Positions 52,042 through 60,801 of a stretch of DNA of 64,000 nt are shown piece by piece (positions within the stretch are counted from its first letter, which is position 1; each line of letters starts with the position of its first letter). The DNA comes from Acidobacteriota bacterium (lineage in GTDB: Bacteria; Acidobacteriota; UBA6911; RPQK01; JACQSY01), in NCBI GenBank assembly GCA_016211085.1, contig JACQSY010000078.1, forward strand, positions 1 to 64,000, written 5' to 3'. The position numbers and the translations under genes were made by a program. Below the pieces are notes generated by a model. The model saw nothing but the letters and a program-made list of their open reading frames with translations. It was not told the DNA's origin and did no database searches.

Positions 52042-53025
52042 TTGAGCGAAGAGGTCCAATTCACCCAGGCGGAAGTGTCCACCAGTTCTCTGCCACCAGA
52101 ACCCTTGTACGAGGAGAAGAGCCGCCTCGTCGTTCCTGCGCTGTTGTTCTTGCTCACGATCTTGACCACTATGGCGGCCGGCTTCCTTCTGCACGTCGGA
52201 TTTCTCAGCAGCCGCGGCGAAGCCGCCGGGGATCCTTTGATCAGGGTCCTCACCCATCCCATGCAGTTGCTATATGGACTTCCCTTCTGCTTTACCATCC
52301 TTTCCATTCTGCTGGGCCACGAGATGGGCCACTACCTGATGTGTCGCCGCTATGGAATCCGGTCCACGCTCCCCTATGTCATTCCGGCGCCACCCCCGTT
52401 TAATCCCTTTGGAACTTTTGGTGCGGTCATCCGGATCCGCTCGAATTTTCGCGATCGCCGGCAACTCTTTGATGTCGGCATCGCTGGCCCCCTAGCTGGT
52501 TTTGTCCTGATCATACCGGCGTTAATCGTGGGGCTGAGCAATTCAGCTGAGTTTGTAATGACCGACTCACTCCAGGATGCACTGGAGTTTGGAGAGCCTC
52601 TGCTCTTTAAATTAGCCGGCTCACTTTTTTACACGGCCGGTGACGGCAGCCACATCAGCCTCCATCCCGTGGGTTGGGCCGCTTGGTTCGGAATGCTCGC
52701 GACCGGCATCAACCTGCTTCCCATTGGCCAACTCGACGGCGGCCATGTCGTATACGCGTTGTTTGGTCCTCGAGGACACCGCATCGCTTCAATCCTGACC
52801 TTTTTCACGCTGGTGGGCCTCAGTTTTTATTCGTGGCCAATGATGGGCTATCTGTTGTTTGCGCTGGTCCTGGTCTTCCTCGGTTTTCGCCACCCCAGTG
52901 TTTCTGTAGAACCTATTCCTCTTGACCGGAAACGCATCATCATCGCCCTGCTGGGCCTGGTAATTTTCGTTATTACCTTCATTCCCATTCCGGTACGCCT
53001 CATCGAACATTTCGGGCGGCTTTAG
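52042..53025 (+). CDS. Site-2 protease (M50) family membrane metalloprotease
   Basis: The 327-residue membrane protein has the zinc site GHEMGHY (HExxH) near residue 90 and the second motif LLPIGQLDGGHV near 235, with at least six hydrophobic helices. A PAPPPFNPFGTFGAVI loop lies between the two. Such intramembrane proteases cut membrane-bound regulators. The start appears to be TTG; the next ATG lies inside the first helix. It is likely expressed with HU. I see no anti-sigma or sigma factor nearby to suggest a substrate. Confidence 0.85.
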   Translation: MSEEVQFTQAEVSTSSLPPEPLYEEKSRLVVPALLFLLTILTTMAAGFLLHVGFLSSRGEAAGDPLIRVLTHPMQLLYGLPFCFTILSILLGHEMGHYLMCRRYGIRSTLPYVIPAPPPFNPFGTFGAVIRIRSNFRDRRQLFDVGIAGPLAGFVLIIPALIVGLSNSAEFVMTDSLQDALEFGEPLLFKLAGSLFYTAGDGSHISLHPVGWAAWFGMLATGINLLPIGQLDGGHVVYALFGPRGHRIASILTFFTLVGLSFYSWPMMGYLLFALVLVFLGFRHPSVSVEPIPLDRKRIIIALLGLVIFVITFIPIPVRLIEHFGRL

Positions 53026-53254
53026 TGTCTTGCCTGCGACACGCGTTGAATCTCGTTGCGCAGTCGGCGCGATTTCGGTAAGTCACGAAGACGCGATGCG
53101 CACACAATGGTGGAGGCGCAACAAAGAATGCAGCGCCGTATCGCCGCAACCTCCGGCGGGCAGGTTGCAGCCGGCCCACTTGTCGCTCTTCGTCACCGAT
53201 GCCTCCCCAACTGACCCCTTGTCGCTCCGCCATTTCGGCGTGCAAGCCTCGAGC

Positions 53255-53668
53255 TTAAGGATTTTTTCGTTTGCCCCGACGTGGTGGCAGTTGTGCTTGA
53301 CCACGCCTGTTGCAGTAGGGACAGCGAAATTCCAGAATTCTGTCGCTGTATTCAATGTAGGCAATATAGCAATCGTCCACAGGACAACGCAGGACGTCGC
53401 CCATTCTGTGGCGTTCAATGAAGTATTCCAGATGAAGCGGTTTCCAGGACTGCTCGGGTTTCAGCTGTCTCCAGACAAAACCAGAGCGGCATTCCGGGCA
53501 GGAGACCACTAGAAGAAAATCCTCCTTGGATCGGCTCCGCTTGAACTTCAACACTTCCCCACAACGCGGACAGAGAGGACTTTCCGTCGCACCCGCCGGG
53601 CCGAAATACTCTCGGACAATCTGGTCTTTTTCCTCAACCGTGTATGCGCCTGAGCCTTTAGCTTCCAT
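53255..53668 (-). CDS. Unknown protein with two zinc-ribbon-like cysteine sets
   Basis: The 137-residue soluble protein has four cysteine clusters: C-P-R-C near 33, C-P-E-C near 56, C-P-V-D-D-C near 95 and C-P-Y-C near 117. These would make two zinc ribbons. Between them is WKPLHLEYF. The C-terminus is very basic (PPRRGKRKNP), which suggests nucleic-acid binding. I recognise no named family. Its start lies inside the end of the endonuclease IV gene (11-base overlap), so it is probably expressed with that repair enzyme. A 229-base gap follows with no clear gene. Confidence 0.65.
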   Translation of the reverse strand: MEAKGSGAYTVEEKDQIVREYFGPAGATESPLCPRCGEVLKFKRSRSKEDFLLVVSCPECRSGFVWRQLKPEQSWKPLHLEYFIERHRMGDVLRCPVDDCYIAYIEYSDRILEFRCPYCNRRGQAQLPPRRGKRKNP

Positions 53669-54527
53669 GGACCTTTGCCAGAGATCTCAAAACCGCAAGG
53701 TTCATACGGTCAAGCCGCAAGGTCTTCCCTTTGGGAGTCTCAAGAATCTTGGGGACCTTCGCGAACCTTGGATCTTCCAGAAACCATCGGAACGCTGCGG
53801 TCCCCATCTTTCCTTTGCCGATGTGCTCATGCCGGTCGACCCGTGCTCCCAAATCCTTCTTGCTATCGTTGAAGTGGAGCACCTCGACCTTAACCATTCC
53901 GACCGTGCGTTCCAAACGCTCCATCGTCGCCAGATACCCTTCCCTGGTGCGCAACTCATAGCCGGCTGCAAATACATGGCAGGTGTCGAGACAGATTGCC
54001 AAGCGTTCCGGTTCATGACAACCGGACATGATGTCCCTTAACTGTTCGAAACGATAGCCGACGCTGGTTCCCTGGCCCGCTGTGGTTTCCAGGGCCAGCT
54101 TTACCCGGTAGCCTGCCGCTTTCTCAAGCACTTCGTTGATCGCACGGCTCACCGCCTCAACCCCCGCCATCTCACCTTGGCCCACATGCGAGCCGGGATG
54201 CATCACCAAATGACTCAATTCCAGTCTTTCGCAACGCTCCACCTCGTCAAGCAATGATTCAATGGAGAGCCTCCTGAGCGAGCCGTCCGGAGCGGCCAGG
54301 TTAATCAAATAGCAGTCGTGCGCCACAATCGAACATAAACGAGAATTTTTCCAGGCGCGTGCGAAGACGCGAACTTCCTCCTCTACAAGAGGCTTGCCCT
54401 TCCACCGGTTGTTGTTCTTGACGAAAATCTGAAGAACAGAGCACCCGGCCCTGACGGCGCGCTCGATGGCCATGGGAGTACCGCCTGCTATTGACATGTG
54501 CGCGCCCAGCAGAAGCGTTTCTGGCAT
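53658..54527 (-). CDS. nfo: Endonuclease IV (AP endonuclease)
   Basis: The roughly 289-residue protein has the Nfo TIM-barrel motifs: LLLGAHMSIAGG at the start, IFVKNNNRW, HDCYLINLAAPD, LVMHPGSHVGQGE, CLDTCHVFAAGY and LHFNDSKKDLGARVDRHEHIGKG. It cleaves abasic sites using three zinc ions. I chose the ATG at 54527, which gives the usual M-P-E-T-L-L-L-G-A-H start, over two upstream in-frame starts. It is divergent from the TPR gene, with about 165 bases between. Confidence 0.93.
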   Translation of the reverse strand: MPETLLLGAHMSIAGGTPMAIERAVRAGCSVLQIFVKNNNRWKGKPLVEEEVRVFARAWKNSRLCSIVAHDCYLINLAAPDGSLRRLSIESLLDEVERCERLELSHLVMHPGSHVGQGEMAGVEAVSRAINEVLEKAAGYRVKLALETTAGQGTSVGYRFEQLRDIMSGCHEPERLAICLDTCHVFAAGYELRTREGYLATMERLERTVGMVKVEVLHFNDSKKDLGARVDRHEHIGKGKMGTAAFRWFLEDPRFAKVPKILETPKGKTLRLDRMNLAVLRSLAKVHGS

Positions 54528-54692
54528 CTTTTGCTTGTCGTTTCCCCTCGCCATAGCGTCAGGCGTCATCATAGCGAAAACTTTCGGACACATGATCCAA
54601 GACTGGAATGTTGTAAACTACTTTTGTTCAGCATCGCTTACAGTCAAGCAAGGCGCATGGGTTTGCCTTGCCAGGTTCTTTGGAGGGACTCA

Positions 54693-55937
54693 ATGATCAG
54701 GAAACCAAGTTTCATTCTGGTGTTTCTTTTCTGTTTTTCTCCCGCTTTTCCCGCCTCCTCCCGGTCCGCTGCGGTCCAGAGCCGCGACGAGGTTGAGCTT
54801 CGTGCAATTGTGCACTTTTTTCGAGGTGCTAGTTTCCAAAAGCGCGGCGACCTTGCTACCGCCAGCGAAGAATACAAGCTGGCGCTTTCTCTGAACAAGA
54901 ACTTTGCAGAAGCTTACAACAATCTGGGAACTGTTTATTTCACGCAGCAGGAATACACGAAGGCCGAGAGGGAGTATCTGAAAGCGTTGGAACTGCGCCA
55001 GAACTTTGCACAAGCCTATTGCAACCTGGGTACCCTTTACGGGCGTCAGGGTTATCGCATGCGAGAACGACAGCTCTACAATCGAGCAGAATCGCACCTT
55101 CAAAAGGCAATAGAATTGGATCCCTCGATTCCGCAGGCATATAACACACTCGGCATCCTTTATACGCGCCAGGGACAGTATCATCGCGCCTCGGAATATT
55201 TTCAAAAAGCCAAACAAATCCGGCCGAACTATGTCGATTCCTACATTAATCTTGGGTATGTTCTTCGCCGTGTGGGGCAGTTGGACCTGGCCGTCCAGCA
55301 GCTCGAGGAGGCTCTAAGGCTCGACCAGGCGTCGGCCATCGCTCATCACAACCTTGCGGTTATCCATCAGGACCGTGGAGAGCTGGATCGTTCACTGAAA
55401 CAGCTGGAAATGGCCGTGAAGGCCGAACCCGACTTTGCTCCCAGCTATGTGGAAATGGCAGCGCTCCACCTCCGGAAGCGTGCTCCTAGGAAAGCTATCG
55501 AATGGGCCAAAGAAGCAATTGAGGTCGACCCCAATTCCGCCGCAAGCTACAACATGCTGGCTTTGTCTCTTTTGCAACTGGGAGAACGCCGGGAGGCGCT
55601 GGCGTCGCTGGAGCGGGCGATTTCGCTGGACGCCTATTTCTCTGAAGCGCACAGCAATCTGGGTATTGTCCTCGCAAGTGAGGGACAGCTTGATCGTGCC
55701 TTACGCGAGTTGGACCGCGCCACAGAGCTCGACCCCGAGCTCGCTGCCCCGTACAAATACCGTGGGGACATTTCGTTTCGAATGGGCAATACTAGAAACG
55801 CCATCGAAAACTATTCTGAATACCTCGTGAAAGCCCCCGCTGCTGAAGATGCCGAAGAAATCCGTACACAACTTTCTCTGTTGAAGCTGCTCGAAGAACA
55901 GGAGCGCAAGGCTACTTCGCCTGCCAAAAATCCGTAA
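54693..55937 (+). CDS. Secreted or lipid-free periplasmic TPR-repeat protein
   Basis: The protein is 414 residues from the ATG at 54693, preceded by TGGAGGGA. It has a signal peptide (hydrophobic core to about residue 20, ending P-A-S-S) and then about ten tetratricopeptide repeats with AxAYNNLG-like helices. The tail is charged. TPR solenoids bind proteins; a role in envelope assembly is a guess. The reading frame extends far upstream without a ribosome site. The acyl-CoA synthetase begins nine bases after its stop. Confidence 0.82.
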   Translation: MIRKPSFILVFLFCFSPAFPASSRSAAVQSRDEVELRAIVHFFRGASFQKRGDLATASEEYKLALSLNKNFAEAYNNLGTVYFTQQEYTKAEREYLKALELRQNFAQAYCNLGTLYGRQGYRMRERQLYNRAESHLQKAIELDPSIPQAYNTLGILYTRQGQYHRASEYFQKAKQIRPNYVDSYINLGYVLRRVGQLDLAVQQLEEALRLDQASAIAHHNLAVIHQDRGELDRSLKQLEMAVKAEPDFAPSYVEMAALHLRKRAPRKAIEWAKEAIEVDPNSAASYNMLALSLLQLGERREALASLERAISLDAYFSEAHSNLGIVLASEGQLDRALRELDRATELDPELAAPYKYRGDISFRMGNTRNAIENYSEYLVKAPAAEDAEEIRTQLSLLKLLEEQERKATSPAKNP

Positions 55938-55946
55938 CAGAAGCTC

Positions 55947-57383
55947 GTGAACTATTTTCCTCGTGGCCTTAGCAGGCGGCCAGCGCTCAAGTTCTTGGAC
56001 ATCACCGCAGGAACCAGACAGGAATTCTCCGTTGCTGATCTAAAGTACTGGATCGAGCGTTATGCCGGCTTCATTTATCAGGCGGGAATTTCGCCGGGTG
56101 ACCGGGTGGGCATCCTGCTTGAAAACTCGCCGGAATTAATTATCTCTCTGTTCGGAAATCACCTTTTGGGTGCGATCACCGTTCCTATTAATCCTCTGAC
56201 TACCCCTGTAGAATTCGATTACCTCGTCAAAAAAGCTGAGATAACCGGTCTGGTTTCAAACCGGCAGGAGGATTGTCCACTCCGATTTCACCTGCACCAG
56301 AATGATTTTTGGCGATCCATCGACCAACATGGTGCCCGCTTTCCGAGAAATACCGATCGTGCTTCCGCCGCCCTGCTTTGCTTTACCTCCGGGACAACGG
56401 CCCGCCCCAAGGGAGTCCTCCTGACCCATCACAACATCATCAGTAACATCCAGGACCTGCTCCAGGTCTGGGAGTGGAGCTCCAGTGACCGCTTGGCGCT
56501 GTCGCTGCCGCTTTTTCACGTCCACGGCCTGGTGGTGGGGCTACACGGATGGGCGCTCAGCGGTTGTACCGCTCTGGTGCTCTCCAAGTTCAAGGCTGCG
56601 CATGTTCTCGATCTGCTTTCCCATGGCGAGGCCACGCTCTTCATGGGTGTGCCTGCCATGTATCACCAGATGGTGGATGCATTCGATTCGCGTCAACACG
56701 ACCTTTCGAAAATCCGTCTGGCCATCACCGGTTCGGCTCCCATGCCCCTGGACCTTCACGAACGATGCCGAAAAATCTTTCACCAGACCATCCTGGAACG
56801 CTACGGAATGACCGAGACCATTATGAACCTGTCCAACCCGGCCAATGGTGTTCGCAAACCGGGCTCCGTCGGACTTCCCTTACCTTCTGTTCGTGTGCGC
56901 TTGATGGATGAGCAGACCGAGATCACGGAGTGCGAGAGGATGGGCGAACTTTGGATTCAAGGTCCTAATGTTTTCTCCGGCTACTGGTCCGAACCTGAAG
57001 CCACAGCAAAAGCTTTTAGCGACGGCTGGTTCCGTACCGGAGATGTGGCCTACAAAGACCCCGATGGCTACTACTATTTGCAGGGAAGACTGGTGCAGGA
57101 TTTTGTTAAGTCGGGCGGAAATCGTGTGGGCACGCGTGAAGTCGAGGAGGTGTTGCAGCACCATCCTGCGGTGAAGGAAGTAGCAGTCATAGGTTTACCG
57201 GATGCTGAGCTAGGCCAAAGGGTGGCTGCTTTTGTGGTAGCCCAATATAACGTGGGCGCCGAGGACCTCATTCATCACTGTCAGAAATCTCTAGCTCGCT
57301 ACAAATGTCCCCGGGAAATTCGCTTTGTCAACCAGCTTCCCCGAAACGCTATGGGAAAAATTACCAAGTCGTCCTTGGGGTGA
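55947..57383 (+). CDS. MatB/ACSF3-like malonyl-CoA (acyl-CoA) synthetase
   Basis: The 478-residue adenylate-forming enzyme has the P-loop LLCFTSGTTARPKGV, the LFHVHGL core and the adenylation motif ERYGMTETIMNLSNP, which closely matches malonyl-CoA ligases. The C-terminal PRNAMGKITKSSL holds the acylating lysine. It is expected to activate malonate or a similar dicarboxylate with CoA and ATP. The start is GTG. The P-loop has alanine where glycine is usual, which is tolerated in some relatives. Coupled to the TPR gene by short spacing. Confidence 0.78.
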   Translation: MNYFPRGLSRRPALKFLDITAGTRQEFSVADLKYWIERYAGFIYQAGISPGDRVGILLENSPELIISLFGNHLLGAITVPINPLTTPVEFDYLVKKAEITGLVSNRQEDCPLRFHLHQNDFWRSIDQHGARFPRNTDRASAALLCFTSGTTARPKGVLLTHHNIISNIQDLLQVWEWSSSDRLALSLPLFHVHGLVVGLHGWALSGCTALVLSKFKAAHVLDLLSHGEATLFMGVPAMYHQMVDAFDSRQHDLSKIRLAITGSAPMPLDLHERCRKIFHQTILERYGMTETIMNLSNPANGVRKPGSVGLPLPSVRVRLMDEQTEITECERMGELWIQGPNVFSGYWSEPEATAKAFSDGWFRTGDVAYKDPDGYYYLQGRLVQDFVKSGGNRVGTREVEEVLQHHPAVKEVAVIGLPDAELGQRVAAFVVAQYNVGAEDLIHHCQKSLARYKCPREIRFVNQLPRNAMGKITKSSLG

Positions 57384-57545
57384 CACGCTCGCAATTCGCC
57401 CTGACACTGAACCTGAAAAAAACCTGACCTTTGCCGAGCTTGCAGTAGATACGGAGCACCCCATAGCGGGGTCCTCACTCTCTTAGACGGACGATGGCCC
57501 CCTTTGTCATCGCGGTGGTCTAAAATAAGATGGTTTTGTTTACGC

Positions 57546-58634
57546 ATGCGTACGGGTTTTGCTGAGCTTCCTCTCCATTACGGCCGGGCTCCCGCCTGGC
57601 TCTTTCAGCAGATGGTTCGCTTGGCCCGCGAGGTTCTGGCCCATATCGTCACCGAGTACGGTTCGAACGAAGTCCTGTCCCGTCTTTCGGACCCTTTTTG
57701 GTTTCAAGCCTTCGGATGTGTGCTGGGCTTCGACTGGCACTCCAGCGGTCTTACCACCACGACGTGCGGGGCCGTCAAGGAAGCAGTCCGGGGTATCGAA
57801 AAGGACCTCGGTTTCCGGGCAGCGGGGGGCAAGGGGAGCGTCTCGCGTAAGACCCCGGTGGAGATTGTTTCAGCATGCGAGCACCTCAGCCTGAATCCAG
57901 AACCCCTGGTTTACGCAAGTCGTCTCTCCGCCAAGGTGGACAGCGCAGCACTCCAGGACGGTTACCAGATTTACCATCATAGTTTTTTCTTTACTGCCCA
58001 GGGCCAGTGGGCTGTGGTTCAGCAGGGGATGTCTGAACGCACCGGAAGAGCTCGCCGTTACCACTGGCTGGGCAGCAAACTGGGAAGCTTTGTCTCCGAG
58101 CCTCACCAAGCCGTTTGCTGCGACCACCGTGGAAAAGTGCTGAACCTCGTGGCTACGGAAAGCGCCTCAACTCAAGATGCTTCCGTAGAATTGGCCACCC
58201 GCTATCCGGAGCGGGTAATGTCATCACTTCAAAGAATTCCCAACTTGATAATGCCGACCCGCCATGACGTCCTGCTTTCGGATGTTAATCGCCAACACCT
58301 TCGCAAGGTGCTCGAGAAAACTTACGCCTCGCCTCCTGCTTCTTATGAAGAATTATTGGGATTGCGAGGAGTAGGTGCCCGGACACTGCGCGCTTTGGCT
58401 TTGGTGGCCGAGTTGATCTATGGAACGCGGGCCAGTACTCGTGATCCGGCTCGTTTTGCCTTTGCTCACGGAGGAAAGGATGGAACACCTTTTCCTGTTG
58501 ATCGCGTAGTCTACGAACACACAATCTGTACCTTGCATCGCGCGCTGGATCGCGCCCGCCTCGACCGGCACGACAAGATCGGTGCGCTCAAAAGGCTTAC
58601 AGCTTTTGCCGCTCCGCCCCATGGATGGCAATAA
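57546..58634 (+). CDS. DUF763-family protein with a helix-hairpin-helix-like motif
   Basis: The 362-residue protein starts at the ATG at 57546 and shows the DUF763 pattern: R-T-G-x-A-x-L-P-L-H-Y-G-R-A-P at the start and FGCVLGFDWHSSGLTTT. Near residue 275 a G-L-R-G-V-G-A-R-T-L segment matches a helix-hairpin-helix, which often contacts DNA backbone. Function is unknown. The gene overlaps the NUDIX gene downstream by 14 bases. Its neighbours nfo and NUDIX deal with DNA or nucleotide damage, so a repair role is conceivable but unproved. Confidence 0.82.
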   Translation: MRTGFAELPLHYGRAPAWLFQQMVRLAREVLAHIVTEYGSNEVLSRLSDPFWFQAFGCVLGFDWHSSGLTTTTCGAVKEAVRGIEKDLGFRAAGGKGSVSRKTPVEIVSACEHLSLNPEPLVYASRLSAKVDSAALQDGYQIYHHSFFFTAQGQWAVVQQGMSERTGRARRYHWLGSKLGSFVSEPHQAVCCDHRGKVLNLVATESASTQDASVELATRYPERVMSSLQRIPNLIMPTRHDVLLSDVNRQHLRKVLEKTYASPPASYEELLGLRGVGARTLRALALVAELIYGTRASTRDPARFAFAHGGKDGTPFPVDRVVYEHTICTLHRALDRARLDRHDKIGALKRLTAFAAPPHGWQ

Positions 58635-59067
58635 GCTGCACCCTCAAATACTGGCCTTCAAAGTTGTGGTCGCCATCTTGGTCCGCCCTGGACCCGAGGT
58701 CTGGATACAACAGAGGGAAGGCAGCGGTCACCTGGACGGTTTCTGGGAATTTCCAGGCGGGAAAATAAGATTGGGCGAGAAGCCGCTAAAGGCCTTGCTT
58801 CGCGAGGTCAGGGAAGAAACCGGTCTGGTTCTGGAGCGGCATTTGTGCAACCTTATTTGTGTCGAGAACTTTCGCTACCCGGATCGATTTCTACGTTTAT
58901 ATTTCTACTTCTGTCTCGTCAGTGGATCCCCGAGCAGCGAGAAAATCAAAGGACAATGGGCGCTTGTAAGTGAACTCGACCGCTTCTTGTTTCCCCCCGC
59001 CAACCAGAAGATTTTGTCATCACTTAGGACCCTGGTTCGTAAATACGGAAACTTTTGTATGGGGTAG
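58621..59067 (+). CDS. NUDIX hydrolase (MutT-like)
   Basis: The protein is 148 residues from the ATG at 58621. It carries the NUDIX box G-x5-E-x7-REVREETGL near residue 50-70 with all metal-binding glutamates. The VWIQQREGSGHLDGFWEFPGG segment resembles MutT-type 8-oxo-dGTP cleansing enzymes. The start lies within the DUF763 gene (14-base overlap). Its last 48 bases overlap the convergent zinc-ribbon membrane protein gene on the other strand. Confidence 0.88.
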   Translation: MDGNKLHPQILAFKVVVAILVRPGPEVWIQQREGSGHLDGFWEFPGGKIRLGEKPLKALLREVREETGLVLERHLCNLICVENFRYPDRFLRLYFYFCLVSGSPSSEKIKGQWALVSELDRFLFPPANQKILSSLRTLVRKYGNFCMG

Positions 59068-59505
59068 GACACTGGCCGCGCTTGCCGAAACGTAGCGAAT
59101 ACCCGCAATCAGCAGAATCAGGAGGATCACCGCTATCAAGACCGTCACAAGCGGAAGGCCTTCTTTCTTACCAGGCGGTTTTTCAAGCTGCAGTTCTCTT
59201 TCGTTTCCTTCGTCCACGAGCTCCAGGTCTGCAGGGGCCCTCTGCAGATTCACATAACGGGGAAGAAAGCGGTAAAAAAGGAACAAGCTGAAGCCGAGAA
59301 TGATCGGGAGGAGCAAATCAAAGCCTGAAACAGTCGAAGCCAATACCAGCAACAGGAGGATGGCGACAATGAGAACAGCTTTAAAATAGGTCAGCGAAAC
59401 TGTAGATCTTAGCTGCGCACCACAGCGCGGACACTGCAAGTTGGCTGCTCCAAAAAGCGGATCTGTCCAAAGACGTGTTTTACACACCGGACATCTTTGT
59501 GCCAT
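59020..59505 (-). CDS. Zinc-ribbon membrane protein of unknown function
   Basis: The 161-residue protein has an N-terminal zinc ribbon (CPVC near 5 and CPRC near 25), followed by two close hydrophobic helices (about 42-77), a charged loop and a third helix (about 118-136). This places the ribbon in the cytosol. I do not recognise a named family. It starts one base after the serine hydrolase stop and so is likely in one transcript with it. The C-terminus overlaps the NUDIX gene on the opposite strand. Confidence 0.72.
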   Translation of the reverse strand: MAQRCPVCKTRLWTDPLFGAANLQCPRCGAQLRSTVSLTYFKAVLIVAILLLLVLASTVSGFDLLLPIILGFSLFLFYRFLPRYVNLQRAPADLELVDEGNERELQLEKPPGKKEGLPLVTVLIAVILLILLIAGIRYVSASAASVLPHTKVSVFTNQGPK

Positions 59506-60753
59506 TCAGCGTGGCGCCGGCTGCTCTCTCAGCGGCAGCATCTCGATTAAAGAGGAGGCCACCACGGATGCGACCTTCTTGCGCAGAGAAACCACATCCC
59601 CCTTTCCTTCTGGATGAAGCCTGCTGGTAAAAAGTATCACAAAAGTCTCTGTGAAAGGGTCAATCCACAGCGAAGTTCCGGTAAAGCCCGTGTGCCCGAA
59701 TGAGCCGGGCGGAAACAGGTCTCCAGCAACCGTGCTGAACCGAGTGCGTACATCAAAACCGATGGCACGTAAGTCATTTTGCCCCGGCGGCGATTGCTGC
59801 GTGGTCATCTTGTAGGCCCCCAAGGGAGAAAGTATGCGCACCTTGTCATATACTCCCCCGTTCAATAACATCTGCGCAAAAATCGCAACGTCATCCACTG
59901 TCGAGAACAGTCCGGCATGTCCCGCAACCCCTCCCATCCTGAAGGCCGTGGGATCGTGCACTTCTCCTCTTAACAACTTTCCGTCGCGACCCTCGGTGGG
60001 AGCAACACGGGGCAGCTTTTCCGACCTAGGCAAAAAGCCGGTTTCTTTCATACCCAGCGGTGCAAAGATTCTTTTCTCTGCAAATTCATCCACGCGCTGG
60101 CCGCTGACCACGCGGATGATTTCTGCCAGAAGCATAAAATTGATGTCGCTGTAGATAAATCGTTCGCCGGGGCGGGTTTCAAGTTTTTCATTGAGAGCCA
60201 GGTTGATGGCTGTCTCATAACCGCTCCAGGGCGTGTCAAGGTCGAGGTCAGGTCTGAGGCCGGAGAAATGTGTCAACAATTGGAGAAGAGTAATCTCCAC
60301 CTTGTCATTTACCCCAAAGCCGGACAGGTAACGAACCACCGGATCTGTCAGAGATAGTTTTCCCTCCTCTACCAGAATCATGATGGAGGTTGCCGTTGCG
60401 ATGACCTTGGTCAGAGAGGCAAGGTCGAAGATTGTGTCCAAGGTCATCGGCTCTGCCGATGGAGAGACCGCGCGCATGCCGTAGGCCTTCTGGTAAACCT
60501 TTTTACCCTTGCGCGCCACCAGGAGTACGGCACCCGGTGCTTCTCCTGCAGCGATCGCCTGCTCCACAACCTGATCCAGCCTTTGCAAACGCTCCGCGGA
60601 CATCCCAAGCGACTTGGGCTTACCTTGACGGAGCGGACGCGCCAGCAACGAAAAAGAGAGATAAAACCCGCCGGTCAGAAGTAAAGAAAGGGAGAGAATT
60701 AGAAAGCCGACGCAGCGAAAAATAGTGTTTCCGCCGCTTGGCTGAAATCTCAT
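59506..60753 (-). CDS. Serine beta-lactamase-fold hydrolase (class C/EstB-like)
   Basis: The 415-residue protein has an N-terminal membrane anchor or signal (about 13-37), then the SxxK motif in DLASLTKVIA near 113, the second motif YSDIN, and the third motif FGHTGFTG. Family members include penicillin-binding esterases and beta-lactamase-like amidases. It probably acts in the periplasm on peptidoglycan or small esters. Length is normal. It begins 18 bases before a hairpin that ends the korA-korB group upstream. Confidence 0.88.
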   Translation of the reverse strand: MRFQPSGGNTIFRCVGFLILSLSLLLTGGFYLSFSLLARPLRQGKPKSLGMSAERLQRLDQVVEQAIAAGEAPGAVLLVARKGKKVYQKAYGMRAVSPSAEPMTLDTIFDLASLTKVIATATSIMILVEEGKLSLTDPVVRYLSGFGVNDKVEITLLQLLTHFSGLRPDLDLDTPWSGYETAINLALNEKLETRPGERFIYSDINFMLLAEIIRVVSGQRVDEFAEKRIFAPLGMKETGFLPRSEKLPRVAPTEGRDGKLLRGEVHDPTAFRMGGVAGHAGLFSTVDDVAIFAQMLLNGGVYDKVRILSPLGAYKMTTQQSPPGQNDLRAIGFDVRTRFSTVAGDLFPPGSFGHTGFTGTSLWIDPFTETFVILFTSRLHPEGKGDVVSLRKKVASVVASSLIEMLPLREQPAPR

Positions 60754-60760
60754 GAACGCA

Positions 60761-60792
60761 GAAAAGTGAAGGGCGCCGCCGTGGCGGCGCCC
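60761..60792 (-). terminator. Likely rho-independent terminator after korB
   Basis: GGGCGCCGCC and its exact inverse GGCGGCGCCC enclose two bases (60771-60792). On the minus strand the stem is followed by TTCACTTTTC, a moderately T-rich stretch. It lies 10 bases past the korB stop. The stem is very strong; the T tract is imperfect. Confidence 0.6.
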
Positions 60793-60801
60793 GCGAACCT
60801 G

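Noticed and set aside
53146-53168. Seven-base inverted repeat after the site-2 protease gene
   Set aside because: No T run and short arms; the surrounding GC-rich stretch makes chance pairing likely.
57454-57476. Hairpin between the MatB-like and DUF763 genes as a terminator
   Set aside because: The stem is only about five pairs and no T run follows.
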